DNA of 64,000 nucleotides, from positions 1 through 64,000 of the forward strand of contig NZ_KE386581.1 in NCBI RefSeq assembly GCF_000427785.1, written 5' to 3'. Source of the DNA: Massilia alkalitolerans DSM 17462. GTDB taxonomy: Bacteria > Pseudomonadota > Gammaproteobacteria > Burkholderiales > Burkholderiaceae_D. Shown here in pieces: positions 53,656 to 62,731 of this stretch. Position numbers and translations under genes: made by a program. The stretch's first letter is position 1. Every line of letters begins with the position of its first letter. The notes below the pieces were generated by a model, which saw nothing but the letters and a program-made list of their open reading frames with translations, made no database searches and had not been told where the DNA came from.

Positions 53656-55299
53656 TCATGAGACCGGCCCGGGCGCCAGTTCGTCCCAGGCCATGGCGGC
53701 GCTCAGGAACAGGCGCCCATTGAGCGCCTGCAGCAGCGTGCTGTGCTTGAGGCGGTCCATCACCGGCCCCTTCACCTCGGCCAGGTGCAGCAGCACCCCG
53801 CGCTGGCGCAGCGAGGTGTTCAACTCCCCGAGCCCGAACAGGGCCGAGGTGTCGATGGCGTTCACCGCCGACAGCACCAGCACCAGGTGGCGCGTGTCGG
53901 GACGCGCCGCCAGTTCGTCCTCGATGCGTTCGTTCACCGCCTCGACGTTCCCGAAGAACAGTCCGGCGTCCACGCGCAGCATCAAGAGGCCCGGTGCGGT
54001 CTCGGCTGAATAGCGGTCCACGTTGCGGAAGTGCTCGGTGCCATTGATACGGCCCAGCACGGCAATGTGGGGACGGCTGGCGCGCCAGATCAGCGCCCCC
54101 ATCGACAAGGCCACGCCCACCACCACGCCCGCTTCCACGCCCAGCACCAGCACCCCGGCGCCGGTGGCGAGCAGCGCCGCCGCGTCGGCGCGGTCGTAGC
54201 GCCAGGAGGTGCTCAAGGTCGACAGGTCGAGCATGCCGAGCACCGCGACGATGATGGTCGCGGCCAGCACCGGCAGCGGCAGCAGCGCCAGCCAGCCGGT
54301 CGGGGCCACCAGGGCGAGCGCCAGCAGCGCGGCCGTGATGATGCTGGCCAGCTGGGTGTTGGCGCCGGCCGCGAAGTTCACGGCCGAGCGCGAGATGCTG
54401 CCGGTCACCGGGAAGCCGCCGCTGAGGGCGCTGCCGATGTTGGCCGCGCCCAGGCCCACCAGTTCCTGGTTGCTGCCCAGCTTCTCGCCGCGCTTGAGCG
54501 CCAGCGTCTGCGCGCCGGACATGCTGATCAGGAAGATCATGAAGCCGATCAGGAGCGCCGGCTGCAGCAAGGCCTGCCAGTGCCCGCTTGACGTCGCCAG
54601 GTTCAGCCCCGGCAGTCCGGCCGGCACGGAGCCGGTGGTGGCCACGCCGAGCGCCTCCAGCTTCAGCAGCGGCACCAGCGCGGTCGCCCCGATCACCACC
54701 AGCATGGGCGCCAGCTTGGCGCCGATGTCGGCCGCCACCGGCGACAGCCCGGTGCGGCGCAGGCTGCCGGCCATGTAGTGCCGCGCCCAGACCAGCACGG
54801 CCAGCGCGCCCAGTCCCAGCGCCGCGCTCGGCCAGTTTACGGCGGGCGGCATGGCGCCCAGCAGCGGCCGCACCTGGCCCCAGGCGATCAGGAGCGCCGA
54901 GCCGATCGTGAAGCCGCTCATCACGGGACGGGAAAAGAAGTTGGCCAGGAAGCCGATGCGCAGCAGGCCGCAGGCCAGCAGCACGACCCCGGACAACAGC
55001 GCCAATTGCGCGGCCAGCACTCCGTACAGCGCGCTGCCGGGCGCCGCCAGCGGGGCCAGGCTGGAGGCGGTCATCAAGGAAATGATCGCCATCGGGCCGA
55101 CCGACTGGGTGCTGCTGGTGCCGAACAGCGCGTACAGCAGCGGCGGCACGATGCTGGCATAGATCCCGGCCACCGGCGGCAGGCCGGCCACCAGCGCATA
55201 GGCCATGCCCTGGGGGATCATCATCATCGCCACGACGATGCCGGCGCTGATGTCGCCCGGCAGCATCGAACGCCGGTAGTGCTGCAGCCACTGAAGCAT
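53656..55299 (-). CDS. SulP-family anion transporter with STAS domain
   Basis: 547 aa, about 12-14 membrane helices. ISAGIVVAMMMIPQGMAYA and SVGPMAI are SulP signatures; a C-terminal STAS domain (~435-540, NAIDTSALFGLGEL) is present. Transports sulfate, bicarbonate or similar anions. No neighbouring carbonic anhydrase or sulfate-assimilation gene helps decide. Follows the diguanylate cyclase gene on the same strand, 42 nt apart. Confidence 0.92.
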   Translation of the reverse strand: MLQWLQHYRRSMLPGDISAGIVVAMMMIPQGMAYALVAGLPPVAGIYASIVPPLLYALFGTSSTQSVGPMAIISLMTASSLAPLAAPGSALYGVLAAQLALLSGVVLLACGLLRIGFLANFFSRPVMSGFTIGSALLIAWGQVRPLLGAMPPAVNWPSAALGLGALAVLVWARHYMAGSLRRTGLSPVAADIGAKLAPMLVVIGATALVPLLKLEALGVATTGSVPAGLPGLNLATSSGHWQALLQPALLIGFMIFLISMSGAQTLALKRGEKLGSNQELVGLGAANIGSALSGGFPVTGSISRSAVNFAAGANTQLASIITAALLALALVAPTGWLALLPLPVLAATIIVAVLGMLDLSTLSTSWRYDRADAAALLATGAGVLVLGVEAGVVVGVALSMGALIWRASRPHIAVLGRINGTEHFRNVDRYSAETAPGLLMLRVDAGLFFGNVEAVNERIEDELAARPDTRHLVLVLSAVNAIDTSALFGLGELNTSLRQRGVLLHLAEVKGPVMDRLKHSTLLQALNGRLFLSAAMAWDELAPGPVS

Positions 55300-55341
55300 A
55301 TGGTATTGCCCGACAGAAAAGCCGCTAGCCTATCATGCAGC

Positions 55342-56811
55342 TTACTGCATCGCCAGTTCGACGCAGTTGCGCCCTGCCCGCTTGGCGCGCGCCAGCGCGG
55401 CATTCACGCGCACCGCCAGCGAATCGCCGTTTTCCAGTTCGCCCAGCTGCGCCACGCCCAGGCTGACCGTGACGCGGTCGCAGCCCGGGATCTCGGCAGC
55501 CTCGATCGCCGCGCGCAGCTTCTCGGCCATTTTCAGGCCGTCGATGGCGCTGGTGTGCGGCGCGATCACCTGGAACTCCTCGCCGCCCGAACGCACCAGC
55601 ACGTCGCTCGCGCGCAGCAGGGCGCGCGCGGTGTCGGCCACGGTGCGCAGCGCGATATCGCCCACCGGGTGGCCGTAGGCGTCGTTGACGTTGCGGAAAC
55701 GGTCGATGTCGAAGGCGATCAGGGCCAGCGGCGTGCGGTAGCGGCGGGCGCGCTTGATCTCCTGTTCCATCAGGTATTCGCCATGGCGGCGATTCGCCAC
55801 GCCGGTCAGGGCGTCGAGGGTCGCCAGCTGGGTGACCCGGCCGAGCAGTTCCTCGCTCTCGCGCATCAGCTCCGCCATGCGCAGCCCGAAGGCGGCCAGC
55901 TGCGCCAGGTCGTCCAGGGCGGACAAATGGGCGCCCGAGAGCGGGCGCGCCTCCCCGAACAGCAGGCAGAGGGCGCCGCGTGGCGCGCCCGGGCCCAATG
56001 CCGGAACCGGCACGCCGAGCACCATCTGCACGCCCTGGGCGCGCAGGGCCTGCGCGAGCACCGGCTCGCCCGCCTTGTCGACGGCATCGAGCAGCACGGT
56101 CTCGCCGCTGGCAGCGGCCAGCAGTCCCGGAAATGCATGGCGCAGCGGCGACTGCAGCAGGCGCTCGCCGCGCCCCAGCACGGCGGCCAGGTCGAGTCCA
56201 GCGCACCCATGCTGCGCTTCCAGCCGCAAATCGCCGCCCTCGTGGCGCTGGAACATCGCGGCATGCACCACGCCGGGCCAGTCCAGCAGGGCCAGGCACA
56301 GGCGTTCGCCGAAGCGGATGCTGTCGTCGGCCTCGGCCAGCGCCCCCTGCGCCCTGCTGCGCACCGCCAGCAGCGCCGCCAGCTCCGCTTCGGCCGGACC
56401 GGCCGCGGGGGGCGGCAGGAACGCGGCGCGCAGGCGGGCGGCGACTTCGCGGCACAGTTCCTCCGGGCCCAGGGGACCGATCACGTAGGCCAGCGGGCCA
56501 TGCGCCAGCAGGGCCGGCAGCCAGCGCGCATTGGCGAAGGGGCACAGGACCAGCACGGGCCTGCCGTCGCGCTGCGCCACCAGCTGGCCGAGCGCCTGCA
56601 GGTCGATGTCGATCTCGAAGCACTCGAGGTCGAGCACCAGCACGTCGGCCGGCTGCTGCGCCAGCATGGCAAGGGCCTGCTCGGCGCCATCGGCCACGCG
56701 CAAGGACTCGAACAGGCGGGCGCAGGCTTGCTGGAACGCGCTGCGGCGCTGCCCGGCCGGATTGACGAACAGGCCGCTGACCGCCTGCGGCGCGCCTTCC
56801 TGCTGAGACAT
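55342..56811 (-). CDS. Diguanylate cyclase with receiver-like and GAF-like input
   Basis: 489 aa. N-terminal ~10-125 looks like a receiver fold (ADVLVLDLE), then a GAF-like region (~165-310) and a GGDEF domain (~325-489). The active site is GGEEF (409-413), consistent with c-di-GMP synthesis, and RASD five residues upstream is the RxxD product-inhibition site. Start ATG 56811 has AAGGAGAAGGG upstream. The possible signal and partner are unknown. Confidence 0.92.
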   Translation of the reverse strand: MSQQEGAPQAVSGLFVNPAGQRRSAFQQACARLFESLRVADGAEQALAMLAQQPADVLVLDLECFEIDIDLQALGQLVAQRDGRPVLVLCPFANARWLPALLAHGPLAYVIGPLGPEELCREVAARLRAAFLPPPAAGPAEAELAALLAVRSRAQGALAEADDSIRFGERLCLALLDWPGVVHAAMFQRHEGGDLRLEAQHGCAGLDLAAVLGRGERLLQSPLRHAFPGLLAAASGETVLLDAVDKAGEPVLAQALRAQGVQMVLGVPVPALGPGAPRGALCLLFGEARPLSGAHLSALDDLAQLAAFGLRMAELMRESEELLGRVTQLATLDALTGVANRRHGEYLMEQEIKRARRYRTPLALIAFDIDRFRNVNDAYGHPVGDIALRTVADTARALLRASDVLVRSGGEEFQVIAPHTSAIDGLKMAEKLRAAIEAAEIPGCDRVTVSLGVAQLGELENGDSLAVRVNAALARAKRAGRNCVELAMQ

Positions 56812-56987
56812 CCCTTCTCCTTTTATTTCCTGACAAGCCAGTTTATAAAAAAACGCTGGCAAGTTTGCCATAAAGCCATGGGAGGGCATAGTGAAGAATT
56901 GTCTCCGAGTGTGTGGGAGCGCACCGTCCGGCATCGAACGACGCATCGATACTCTACGGGTCGATTGAACGTTCACGGGAGTACGCA

Positions 56988-57953
56988 ATGGCACACCAGG
57001 ATGACGTGGCAAAGGAGCAGAAGGCGATCCAGAGCCGTCAGGACCAGCAGGACGGCAGCATGCAGAAGGCGGAAAGCGACGAAGCGGTGCAGACCGGGAT
57101 CCAGCAGCCGGCCCCGCCGATGCCCGAGCAGCACCTCGCCAAGCCGGGCATCGAGGCCCAGATGGAGATGAAGCCGAAGTTCATGGCGGAGCAATACAAG
57201 GGCAGCGGCAAGCTCGAAGGCATGAGCGCGATCGTCACCGGCGCCGATTCCGGCATCGGGCGTGCGGTCGCGGTGCTGTTCGCGCGCGAAGGCGCCGACG
57301 TGGCCGTGATGTACCTGAACGAACACGAGGACGCCGAGGAAACCAGGCGCTGCGTCGAGGCGGAAGGCCGGCGCTGCGTCACCATCGCGGGCGACGTCAA
57401 GGACGCCGCATTCTGCAAGGACGCGGTCGAGAAGGTGGTCGCCGAATTCGGGCGCCTCGACGTCCTGGTCAACAACGCGGCCTTCCAGGAACATGCCAGC
57501 TCGCTGCTGGACATCACCGAGGAGCGGCTGGACGAGACCTTCCGCACCAACATCTACGGCTACTTCCACATGGCGCGCGCGGCCCTGCCCCACCTCAAGG
57601 AAGGTTCGTCGATCATCAACACCGGTTCGGTGACAGGCCTGAAAGGCTCGAAAAAGCTGCTCGACTATTCCGCCACCAAGGGCGCCATCCACGCCTTCAC
57701 GATGTCGCTCGCGGCCAGCGTGATCGACCAGGGCATCCGCGTCAACTGCGTGGCCCCGGGCCCGGTCTGGACGCCGCTCAACCCGGCCGACCAGTCGCCC
57801 GAGGACATCAAGGAATTCGGCGCCAGCACCACCTTCAAGCGTCCCGCCCAGCCGGAGGAACTGTCGCCGGCCTACGTGTTCCTGGCCTCGCCGGTGTGCT
57901 CGGGCTACATCACGGGGGTGATCCTGCCGGTCACCGGCAAGGTAGGCGAATAA
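56988..57953 (+). CDS. Short-chain dehydrogenase/reductase
   Basis: 321 aa SDR with an N-terminal ~60-residue charged/Gln-rich extension. The NAD(P)-binding TGADSGIGRAVAVL, NNAAFQ, and catalytic YSATKGAIH (Tyr/Lys) are present. This long SDR group (YghA/GsP-type) is often annotated as stress-related; substrate unknown. Start ATG 56988. The Ku gene follows after 9 nt, so they are probably co-transcribed. Confidence 0.9.
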   Translation: MAHQDDVAKEQKAIQSRQDQQDGSMQKAESDEAVQTGIQQPAPPMPEQHLAKPGIEAQMEMKPKFMAEQYKGSGKLEGMSAIVTGADSGIGRAVAVLFAREGADVAVMYLNEHEDAEETRRCVEAEGRRCVTIAGDVKDAAFCKDAVEKVVAEFGRLDVLVNNAAFQEHASSLLDITEERLDETFRTNIYGYFHMARAALPHLKEGSSIINTGSVTGLKGSKKLLDYSATKGAIHAFTMSLAASVIDQGIRVNCVAPGPVWTPLNPADQSPEDIKEFGASTTFKRPAQPEELSPAYVFLASPVCSGYITGVILPVTGKVGE

Positions 57954-57962
57954 GGAGGAGCT

Positions 57963-59036
57963 ATGCCGCGCAGCATGTGGAAAGGTGCGATCAGCTTCGG
58001 GCTGGTGCACATCCCCGTCGATATGTACCCGGCGGTCGACAACAAGGGCCTCGACCTGACCATGCTCGACCGGCGCGACTTCTCGCCGGTCGGCTTCAAG
58101 CGCTACAACAAGGGCAACGGCAAGGAAGTCTCCTGGGACGACATCGTCAAGGGCTACGAGTACACCAGCGGCGAGTACGTCGTGCTGTCCGACGAAGACC
58201 TGCGGCGCGCCAACCCGGAGGCGACCCAGACCATCGACATCCTCGCCTTCGTGGATGCCGAGGACGTCTCGCTGCTCTACTTCGAGCAGCCCTATTACCT
58301 CGCCCCCGGCAAGGGCGGCGACAAGGTCTACGCCCTGCTGCGCGAAACACTGCGCAAGGCAGGCAAGATCGGCATCGCGCGCGTCGTCATCCGCGTCAAG
58401 CAGCACCTGGCGGCGCTGGTGTGCGTGGGCGATACCATCGTCATGAACACGCTGCGCTACGCCGACGAGATCCGCGATGCGGGCGACCTCAAGATCCCCA
58501 CGGCCGACGACAAGAAGGCCGCGATCACCGACAAGGAGCTCAAGATGGCGATGGCCCTGGTGCAGGGCATGGCCGAGGACTGGGATCCCGAGCAGTACCA
58601 CGACACCTACCGCGAGGACGTCATGGCGCTGATCGAGAAGAAGGTCAAGGCGCACCAGACCAAGACCATCACCATGCCCGAGCCGGGCGAGCCGAAGCGC
58701 GAGACCGGCAAGGTCATCGACCTGGTCTCGCTGCTGCAGGCCAGCCTGGGCAAGAAACCCGGCAGGGCCGCGGCTGACGACGAGGACGACGACGACGAAC
58801 CGCCGCCGCCGAAGAAACGCCGGCCCGCTGCCGAGGACGAGGACGAAGAGGAAGCACCGCCTCCGCGTGCGCGCAAGGCCGCCGCCCACGGCACCGACCG
58901 CGTCGCCGCCAGCGGCGCGGCGCCGAAGCGCAAGACCGCCACCAAAGCCGCGGCCAAGCCGGCGGCAAGGAAGACTGCCGCCAAGTCCACCGGCGCACCA
59001 TCGACGGCCGCCCCGCGCCGCAGGAAGGCGGCGTGA
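57963..59036 (+). CDS. ku: Ku protein for non-homologous end joining
   Basis: 357 aa. RSMWKGAISFGLVHIPVDMY is the signature start of bacterial Ku. The conserved Ku core is ~1-255, followed by an acidic then Lys/Ala/Pro-rich tail (~260-357), which in other species recruits DNA or ligase. It binds double-strand ends for NHEJ with LigD; no ligD is in this window. AAGGAGGAGC SD. Followed by a 77-aa membrane protein in the same run. Confidence 0.95.
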   Translation: MPRSMWKGAISFGLVHIPVDMYPAVDNKGLDLTMLDRRDFSPVGFKRYNKGNGKEVSWDDIVKGYEYTSGEYVVLSDEDLRRANPEATQTIDILAFVDAEDVSLLYFEQPYYLAPGKGGDKVYALLRETLRKAGKIGIARVVIRVKQHLAALVCVGDTIVMNTLRYADEIRDAGDLKIPTADDKKAAITDKELKMAMALVQGMAEDWDPEQYHDTYREDVMALIEKKVKAHQTKTITMPEPGEPKRETGKVIDLVSLLQASLGKKPGRAAADDEDDDDEPPPPKKRRPAAEDEDEEEAPPPRARKAAAHGTDRVAASGAAPKRKTATKAAAKPAARKTAAKSTGAPSTAAPRRRKAA

Positions 59037-59039
59037 CGG

Positions 59040-59273
59040 ATGGATGAATTCATCGACTTCCTCCAGTGGCCGGCAATGCTGGTCACCCTGTTCGCGGCCT
59101 ACCTGATCGGCTCCAAGCGCGCCGAACGGCGGGTGTTCGGCTTTTCCATGTTCATCCTCAGTAACGTGCTGTGGATCGTGTGGGGCATCCACGACGAGGC
59201 CTGGGCCCTGATCGTCCTGCAGGCGGCGCTGATGGCCATGAACATCCGCGGGATCGTCAAGAACGAACCCTGA
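59040..59273 (+). CDS. Small membrane protein
   Basis: 77 aa, two or three hydrophobic segments, no recognised family. It starts 3 nt after the Ku stop, so it is likely translationally linked, but there is no evidence of a role in end joining. Confidence 0.7.
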   Translation: MDEFIDFLQWPAMLVTLFAAYLIGSKRAERRVFGFSMFILSNVLWIVWGIHDEAWALIVLQAALMAMNIRGIVKNEP

Positions 59274-59297
59274 GGCCGGCGGCCCTGGCTCGACCTG

Positions 59298-60344
59298 TCA
59301 GGGTGCGGCGGCGACGAGCGCGGCGCTTCGCTGCAGCCGGCGCCGCATCAGGTCCCTGGCCACCCCCAGCGCACTGGCCGGCGCCGCCGCGATATCCGGC
59401 GTGACGCCGGTCCCTTCCCAGTTGGTACCGGTGATCGGATTGATGGCGCGTTGGTTGGGTATCTGTGCAAAGAAATGCTCGCCGATGCGGTAAAAGCTCA
59501 TGGGGTGGGCACCGCCCCAGGTGCGATCGCCGATCACCGTGGCGCGTTTCAGGGCCTGCATCGTGTACGCGAAGTCTTCGCCGGCGGACGCCGTGCGCGG
59601 ACCGACCAGGATCAGGACCGGCTTGCCGCCGCCATAGCGTTTGCCGGCGAGCTTGTCGTGTGTCCACTGCTGGACGGTGTTCCCGGTATCGCGATCCCAG
59701 ATGTCGTTGAGACGTGTGGGCCGGTCGACGAAATAGCTGATCAAGAGGGCCACCGCTTTCGGATCGCCCCCGCCGTTCTGGCGCAGGTCCACGATGAGGC
59801 CCTCGGTGTCGGCGAGTTCGTCCATCGCTGCGCCGAACTTGTCGGCGACAGGGAGTGCATCGGGAAAACTGGAGAGTTTCAGGTAGCCCACATCGGGGCC
59901 GAGGCGGCCGACTGTCTTCACCTCACGGGCTGCCGTACGGCGCGCCATCAGGCGCTCGAGAAAGCTGGTGCGCTGCTCCCACTCCGCCTGCGTCGCCGCC
60001 GGGGCCGCTCCCATTTCGCTGACCAGATCCAGGCCGGGAGCGAAGCGCACCTTCAGGTGCTGGTCCTTGGCGATGCCGTGGATATCGGCCGTGAGCTGGG
60101 TCGCCAGCCGGTAGCCGTCCTTGATGCGATCGTATCTGCCTTCGCGCTCGCGCTGGCGCAGGACTGCCTCGAACTGCCTGGCCTTGTCGGGGAAGACATA
60201 GTGATCGTTCAGCTCCGCCACCAGGGCATCGATCATCGCGGTGCGCATCGCACGATCGACCACTACCTCCGGCCGGGGCTTGAAGGCGAACCAGAACACT
60301 GCGAGCACCAGCGAGATCGCTATCACGGTCACTATTTTTTTCAC
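59298..60344 (-). CDS. S41-family (C-terminal processing-like) peptidase
   Basis: 348 aa with an N-terminal membrane anchor (~4-20). The nucleophile is Ser253 in ASAGEDF, preceded by LIVDLRQNGGGDPKAV, the S41 oxyanion region. No PDZ domain, and shorter than CtpA/Prc. Probably a periplasmic processing protease; substrate unknown. Convergent with the small membrane protein. Confidence 0.88.
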   Translation of the reverse strand: MKKIVTVIAISLVLAVFWFAFKPRPEVVVDRAMRTAMIDALVAELNDHYVFPDKARQFEAVLRQREREGRYDRIKDGYRLATQLTADIHGIAKDQHLKVRFAPGLDLVSEMGAAPAATQAEWEQRTSFLERLMARRTAAREVKTVGRLGPDVGYLKLSSFPDALPVADKFGAAMDELADTEGLIVDLRQNGGGDPKAVALLISYFVDRPTRLNDIWDRDTGNTVQQWTHDKLAGKRYGGGKPVLILVGPRTASAGEDFAYTMQALKRATVIGDRTWGGAHPMSFYRIGEHFFAQIPNQRAINPITGTNWEGTGVTPDIAAAPASALGVARDLMRRRLQRSAALVAAAP

Positions 60345-60456
60345 TGTTTTCCTCTGGGTGAACGAACATTTCTATGAGCGAGACAATCCGGCGGAAACAG
60401 AATAGCATAGCAATTACCACACCATAGCATGTTATTTTGCTAGGACGCAGTAGGAC

Positions 60457-61029
60457 CTAGCGCGTGCGGGTGACATGGGCATCACGCGCGGCGTGCCATC
60501 CGAGGCGCGCCGCGATGATGCGGCGGTACGCGGTATCGATGTGCGGCGGGGTGCAGCGCACGTAGCGCTCGGCTTGCGCGCGTTCTTCGCGCGGCAGAGA
60601 ATCGAGCGTGCGCACCACTTCCTCGGGCGTCGGCACCCGTCCGGACTCGCCGTCGAACTTGGCCGGCAGCGCGGTCCATACGGCGGCGTCGATGCGCATG
60701 CGTTCCAGCCAGGCGGCGATGCGCGCATCGCTCCGGGCGCCGTGCACCGGCGGAATGCTGCCGATGTAGTCGGGCCGCCCAGGGGCGATCTTCTCGCGCT
60801 CGCCCAGCATCGCGCGCGCCACGTCGAGGTCGGACGCATCGAGATAGGCCCAATAGGTCGGCATGGGGTGCGCGCCTTCGCACAGCACCAGGGCGACTTC
60901 CGCGCTGTCGTCGCTCTTGCGCACGAATTCGAGCGGCAGGCGTGGACCGCCGGGATGCCAGCCCGAGGCCAGCTTGAGGGGGGCGGGCTTCCACAACAGG
61001 GAGCCCCAGGCGATGCATACGATGTTCAT
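60457..61029 (-). CDS. Hypothetical protein, gamma-glutamylcyclotransferase-like
   Basis: 190 aa. MNIVCIAWGSLLWKP and the following GGPRLPLEFVRKS recall the start of ChaC/gamma-glutamylcyclotransferase-like folds, but the rest does not confirm it, so I leave the function open. Start at ATG 61029. Divergent from the APP1 gene. Confidence 0.6.
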   Translation of the reverse strand: MNIVCIAWGSLLWKPAPLKLASGWHPGGPRLPLEFVRKSDDSAEVALVLCEGAHPMPTYWAYLDASDLDVARAMLGEREKIAPGRPDYIGSIPPVHGARSDARIAAWLERMRIDAAVWTALPAKFDGESGRVPTPEEVVRTLDSLPREERAQAERYVRCTPPHIDTAYRRIIAARLGWHAARDAHVTRTR

Positions 61030-61176
61030 GGTCGGCGGGCGGTGGTGATTAGGCACTCCAGCTTGCCAGAGAAGCGTGTCGCGCACGAAGCCTGCCCCGC
61101 GATTGTCTCGAAACGTGCGTGCCCTTCGCCGCACGTGCGCGATACTTGGCATAACCCGACTACGCTAGAACCGACC

Positions 61177-62637
61177 ATGCCCAACAGCGCCATGCCCTTC
61201 CTCGTGTTGACCCGCGCCGGTTTCGACGACATCGCGGCCAGGGTCGACCTCGGCAAGGCCAGCCTGTTCCTGAATCCCGGCCTGTTGTCGGAAACGGACA
61301 TCGCGCGGCTGCGCGAGATGGGCACGGCGGTGCACGTGATGGCCACGCCGGTCGACCCGATGAAGCCCCAGCAGGTGCAGCAGGCCCTGCTCCTGACGCG
61401 CAATGCGCGCGGCAGCGTGTGGGTGGAACGCGGCACGCCGCGTGCCGCCACGGCCGCCAACGCCGCCGACAGGCTGCAGGAAGCCAGGCAGCCAGTCCTG
61501 CCCTCCACGCCGCTACGCCAGCGCCTGGCGCGCGGCGCCGGCGCCTTCGCCAGCGCCGCCCTGCGCCGCATGACCGCGCCGGAAAGCGGGCGCCGGCTGT
61601 TGGCCGTGCCCTACCTCGGCTTCGGCAATGCCGGACGGGTGTGGCTCAAGGGCCGCCTGCTGGACGAGGCGGCCTTCCGCGAGCAGAGCGACACCGACAG
61701 CGGCTGGCAGAACCTGGTGGCCCTGTACCGCCGGCTCGAATCGGACGAAGTGGCGGGTGCGCGTGTGCTGGCGCACTTTGCCGGCGCCACCCACGAAACC
61801 CGCACGGATGGGGGCGGCTACTTTTCCTTCGACTTCGTCCCTGCCGCCGAACTCGGCGGCGGCTGGCACGCGGTCGAACTCGAATTCCCGGACAATCTGC
61901 AGCCCGACGGCGAGCCGCTGCGCGCGACAAGCGAGATCCGCGTCCCGGCCGCCAGCGCCCGTTTCGCCATCATCAGCGACATCGACGACACCGTCCTCTG
62001 GACCAATGTCACCAACAAGCTGAACATGGCGCTGATGCTGGCCCGCACCAACCACCATACGCGCAAGCCCTTCAAGGGCGTGGCCGGCTTCTACCGCGCC
62101 CTGCGCGACGGTGCCGGCGGCAGCGAGGACAATCCCCTGTTCTACGTCTCGAGCAGCCCCTGGCACCTGTTCGGGCCCCTGGTCGACTTCCTCAAGCTCC
62201 AGGACATCCCGCTCGGGCCCCTGCTGCTGCGCGAGCTGAGCGTGCGCCAGGTGCTCAAGATCAACGAGCACGGCAACCACAAGCTCGAACAGATCGAGCG
62301 CATCCTGGACTTCTATCCCGACATGCAGTTCGTGCTGATCGGCGACAGCGGCGAACAGGACCCCGAGATTTATGCCGAGGTCGTGCGCCGCCATCCGGGC
62401 GCCGTCATGATGATCTACATCCGCAACGTCAATCCCGATCCCTCGCGCATCGATGCGCTCGACCGCCTGATCGACGAGGTGAGCGCCACCGGCACCCAGC
62501 TGGTGCTCTCGCCGGACAGCGTGTTCGCCGCCTCCCACGCCGCAGCCGAGGGTCTGATCGCGGTTGACCGACTTCCCGGGATCCGCTCGGACAAGCGCGA
62601 GGACGACAACGCCCCCCCTGCGAAAACAGGATTGTGA
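61177..62637 (+). CDS. APP1-type phosphatidate phosphatase-like protein
   Basis: 486 aa. A DxDxT phosphatase motif (D268-I-D270-D-T272) is in ISDIDDTVLWTN, followed by the APP1/DUF2183 domain with FYVSSSPWHLFG, SVRQVLKINEHGNHK and FVLIGDSGEQDPEIYAE, all marks of the yeast APP1 phosphatidate-phosphatase family. The N-terminal ~170 residues are unrecognised. A role in lipid metabolism is likely. Precedes the catalase on the same strand. Confidence 0.85.
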   Translation: MPNSAMPFLVLTRAGFDDIAARVDLGKASLFLNPGLLSETDIARLREMGTAVHVMATPVDPMKPQQVQQALLLTRNARGSVWVERGTPRAATAANAADRLQEARQPVLPSTPLRQRLARGAGAFASAALRRMTAPESGRRLLAVPYLGFGNAGRVWLKGRLLDEAAFREQSDTDSGWQNLVALYRRLESDEVAGARVLAHFAGATHETRTDGGGYFSFDFVPAAELGGGWHAVELEFPDNLQPDGEPLRATSEIRVPAASARFAIISDIDDTVLWTNVTNKLNMALMLARTNHHTRKPFKGVAGFYRALRDGAGGSEDNPLFYVSSSPWHLFGPLVDFLKLQDIPLGPLLLRELSVRQVLKINEHGNHKLEQIERILDFYPDMQFVLIGDSGEQDPEIYAEVVRRHPGAVMMIYIRNVNPDPSRIDALDRLIDEVSATGTQLVLSPDSVFAASHAAAEGLIAVDRLPGIRSDKREDDNAPPAKTGL

Positions 62638-62689
62638 AAAACTATCAAGCTGATTCAATTAATCAAATTTATTAATTTCCCGTTGAGCC

Positions 62690-62704
62690 ATAGAATCTCT
62701 CTAT
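62690..62704 (+). promoter_or_regulatory. OxyR-like half-site before the catalase
   Basis: ATAG-N7-CTAT (62690-62704), then N7 and ACAC, close to the OxyR tetramer pattern ATAG-N7-CTAT-N7-ATAG. It lies 27 nt from the start codon. Confidence 0.5.
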
Positions 62705-62731
62705 TGAATTTACACAACAAGGAGATTCCTG

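Noticed and set aside
60439..60461. GCTAGG / CCTAGC dyad as a terminator
   Set aside because: Followed by A-rich or CG sequence, not a U-run; weak stem.
60432..60839. 135-aa minus frame overlapping the ChaC-like gene
   Set aside because: Out of frame with the plausible gene and of shadow-like composition.
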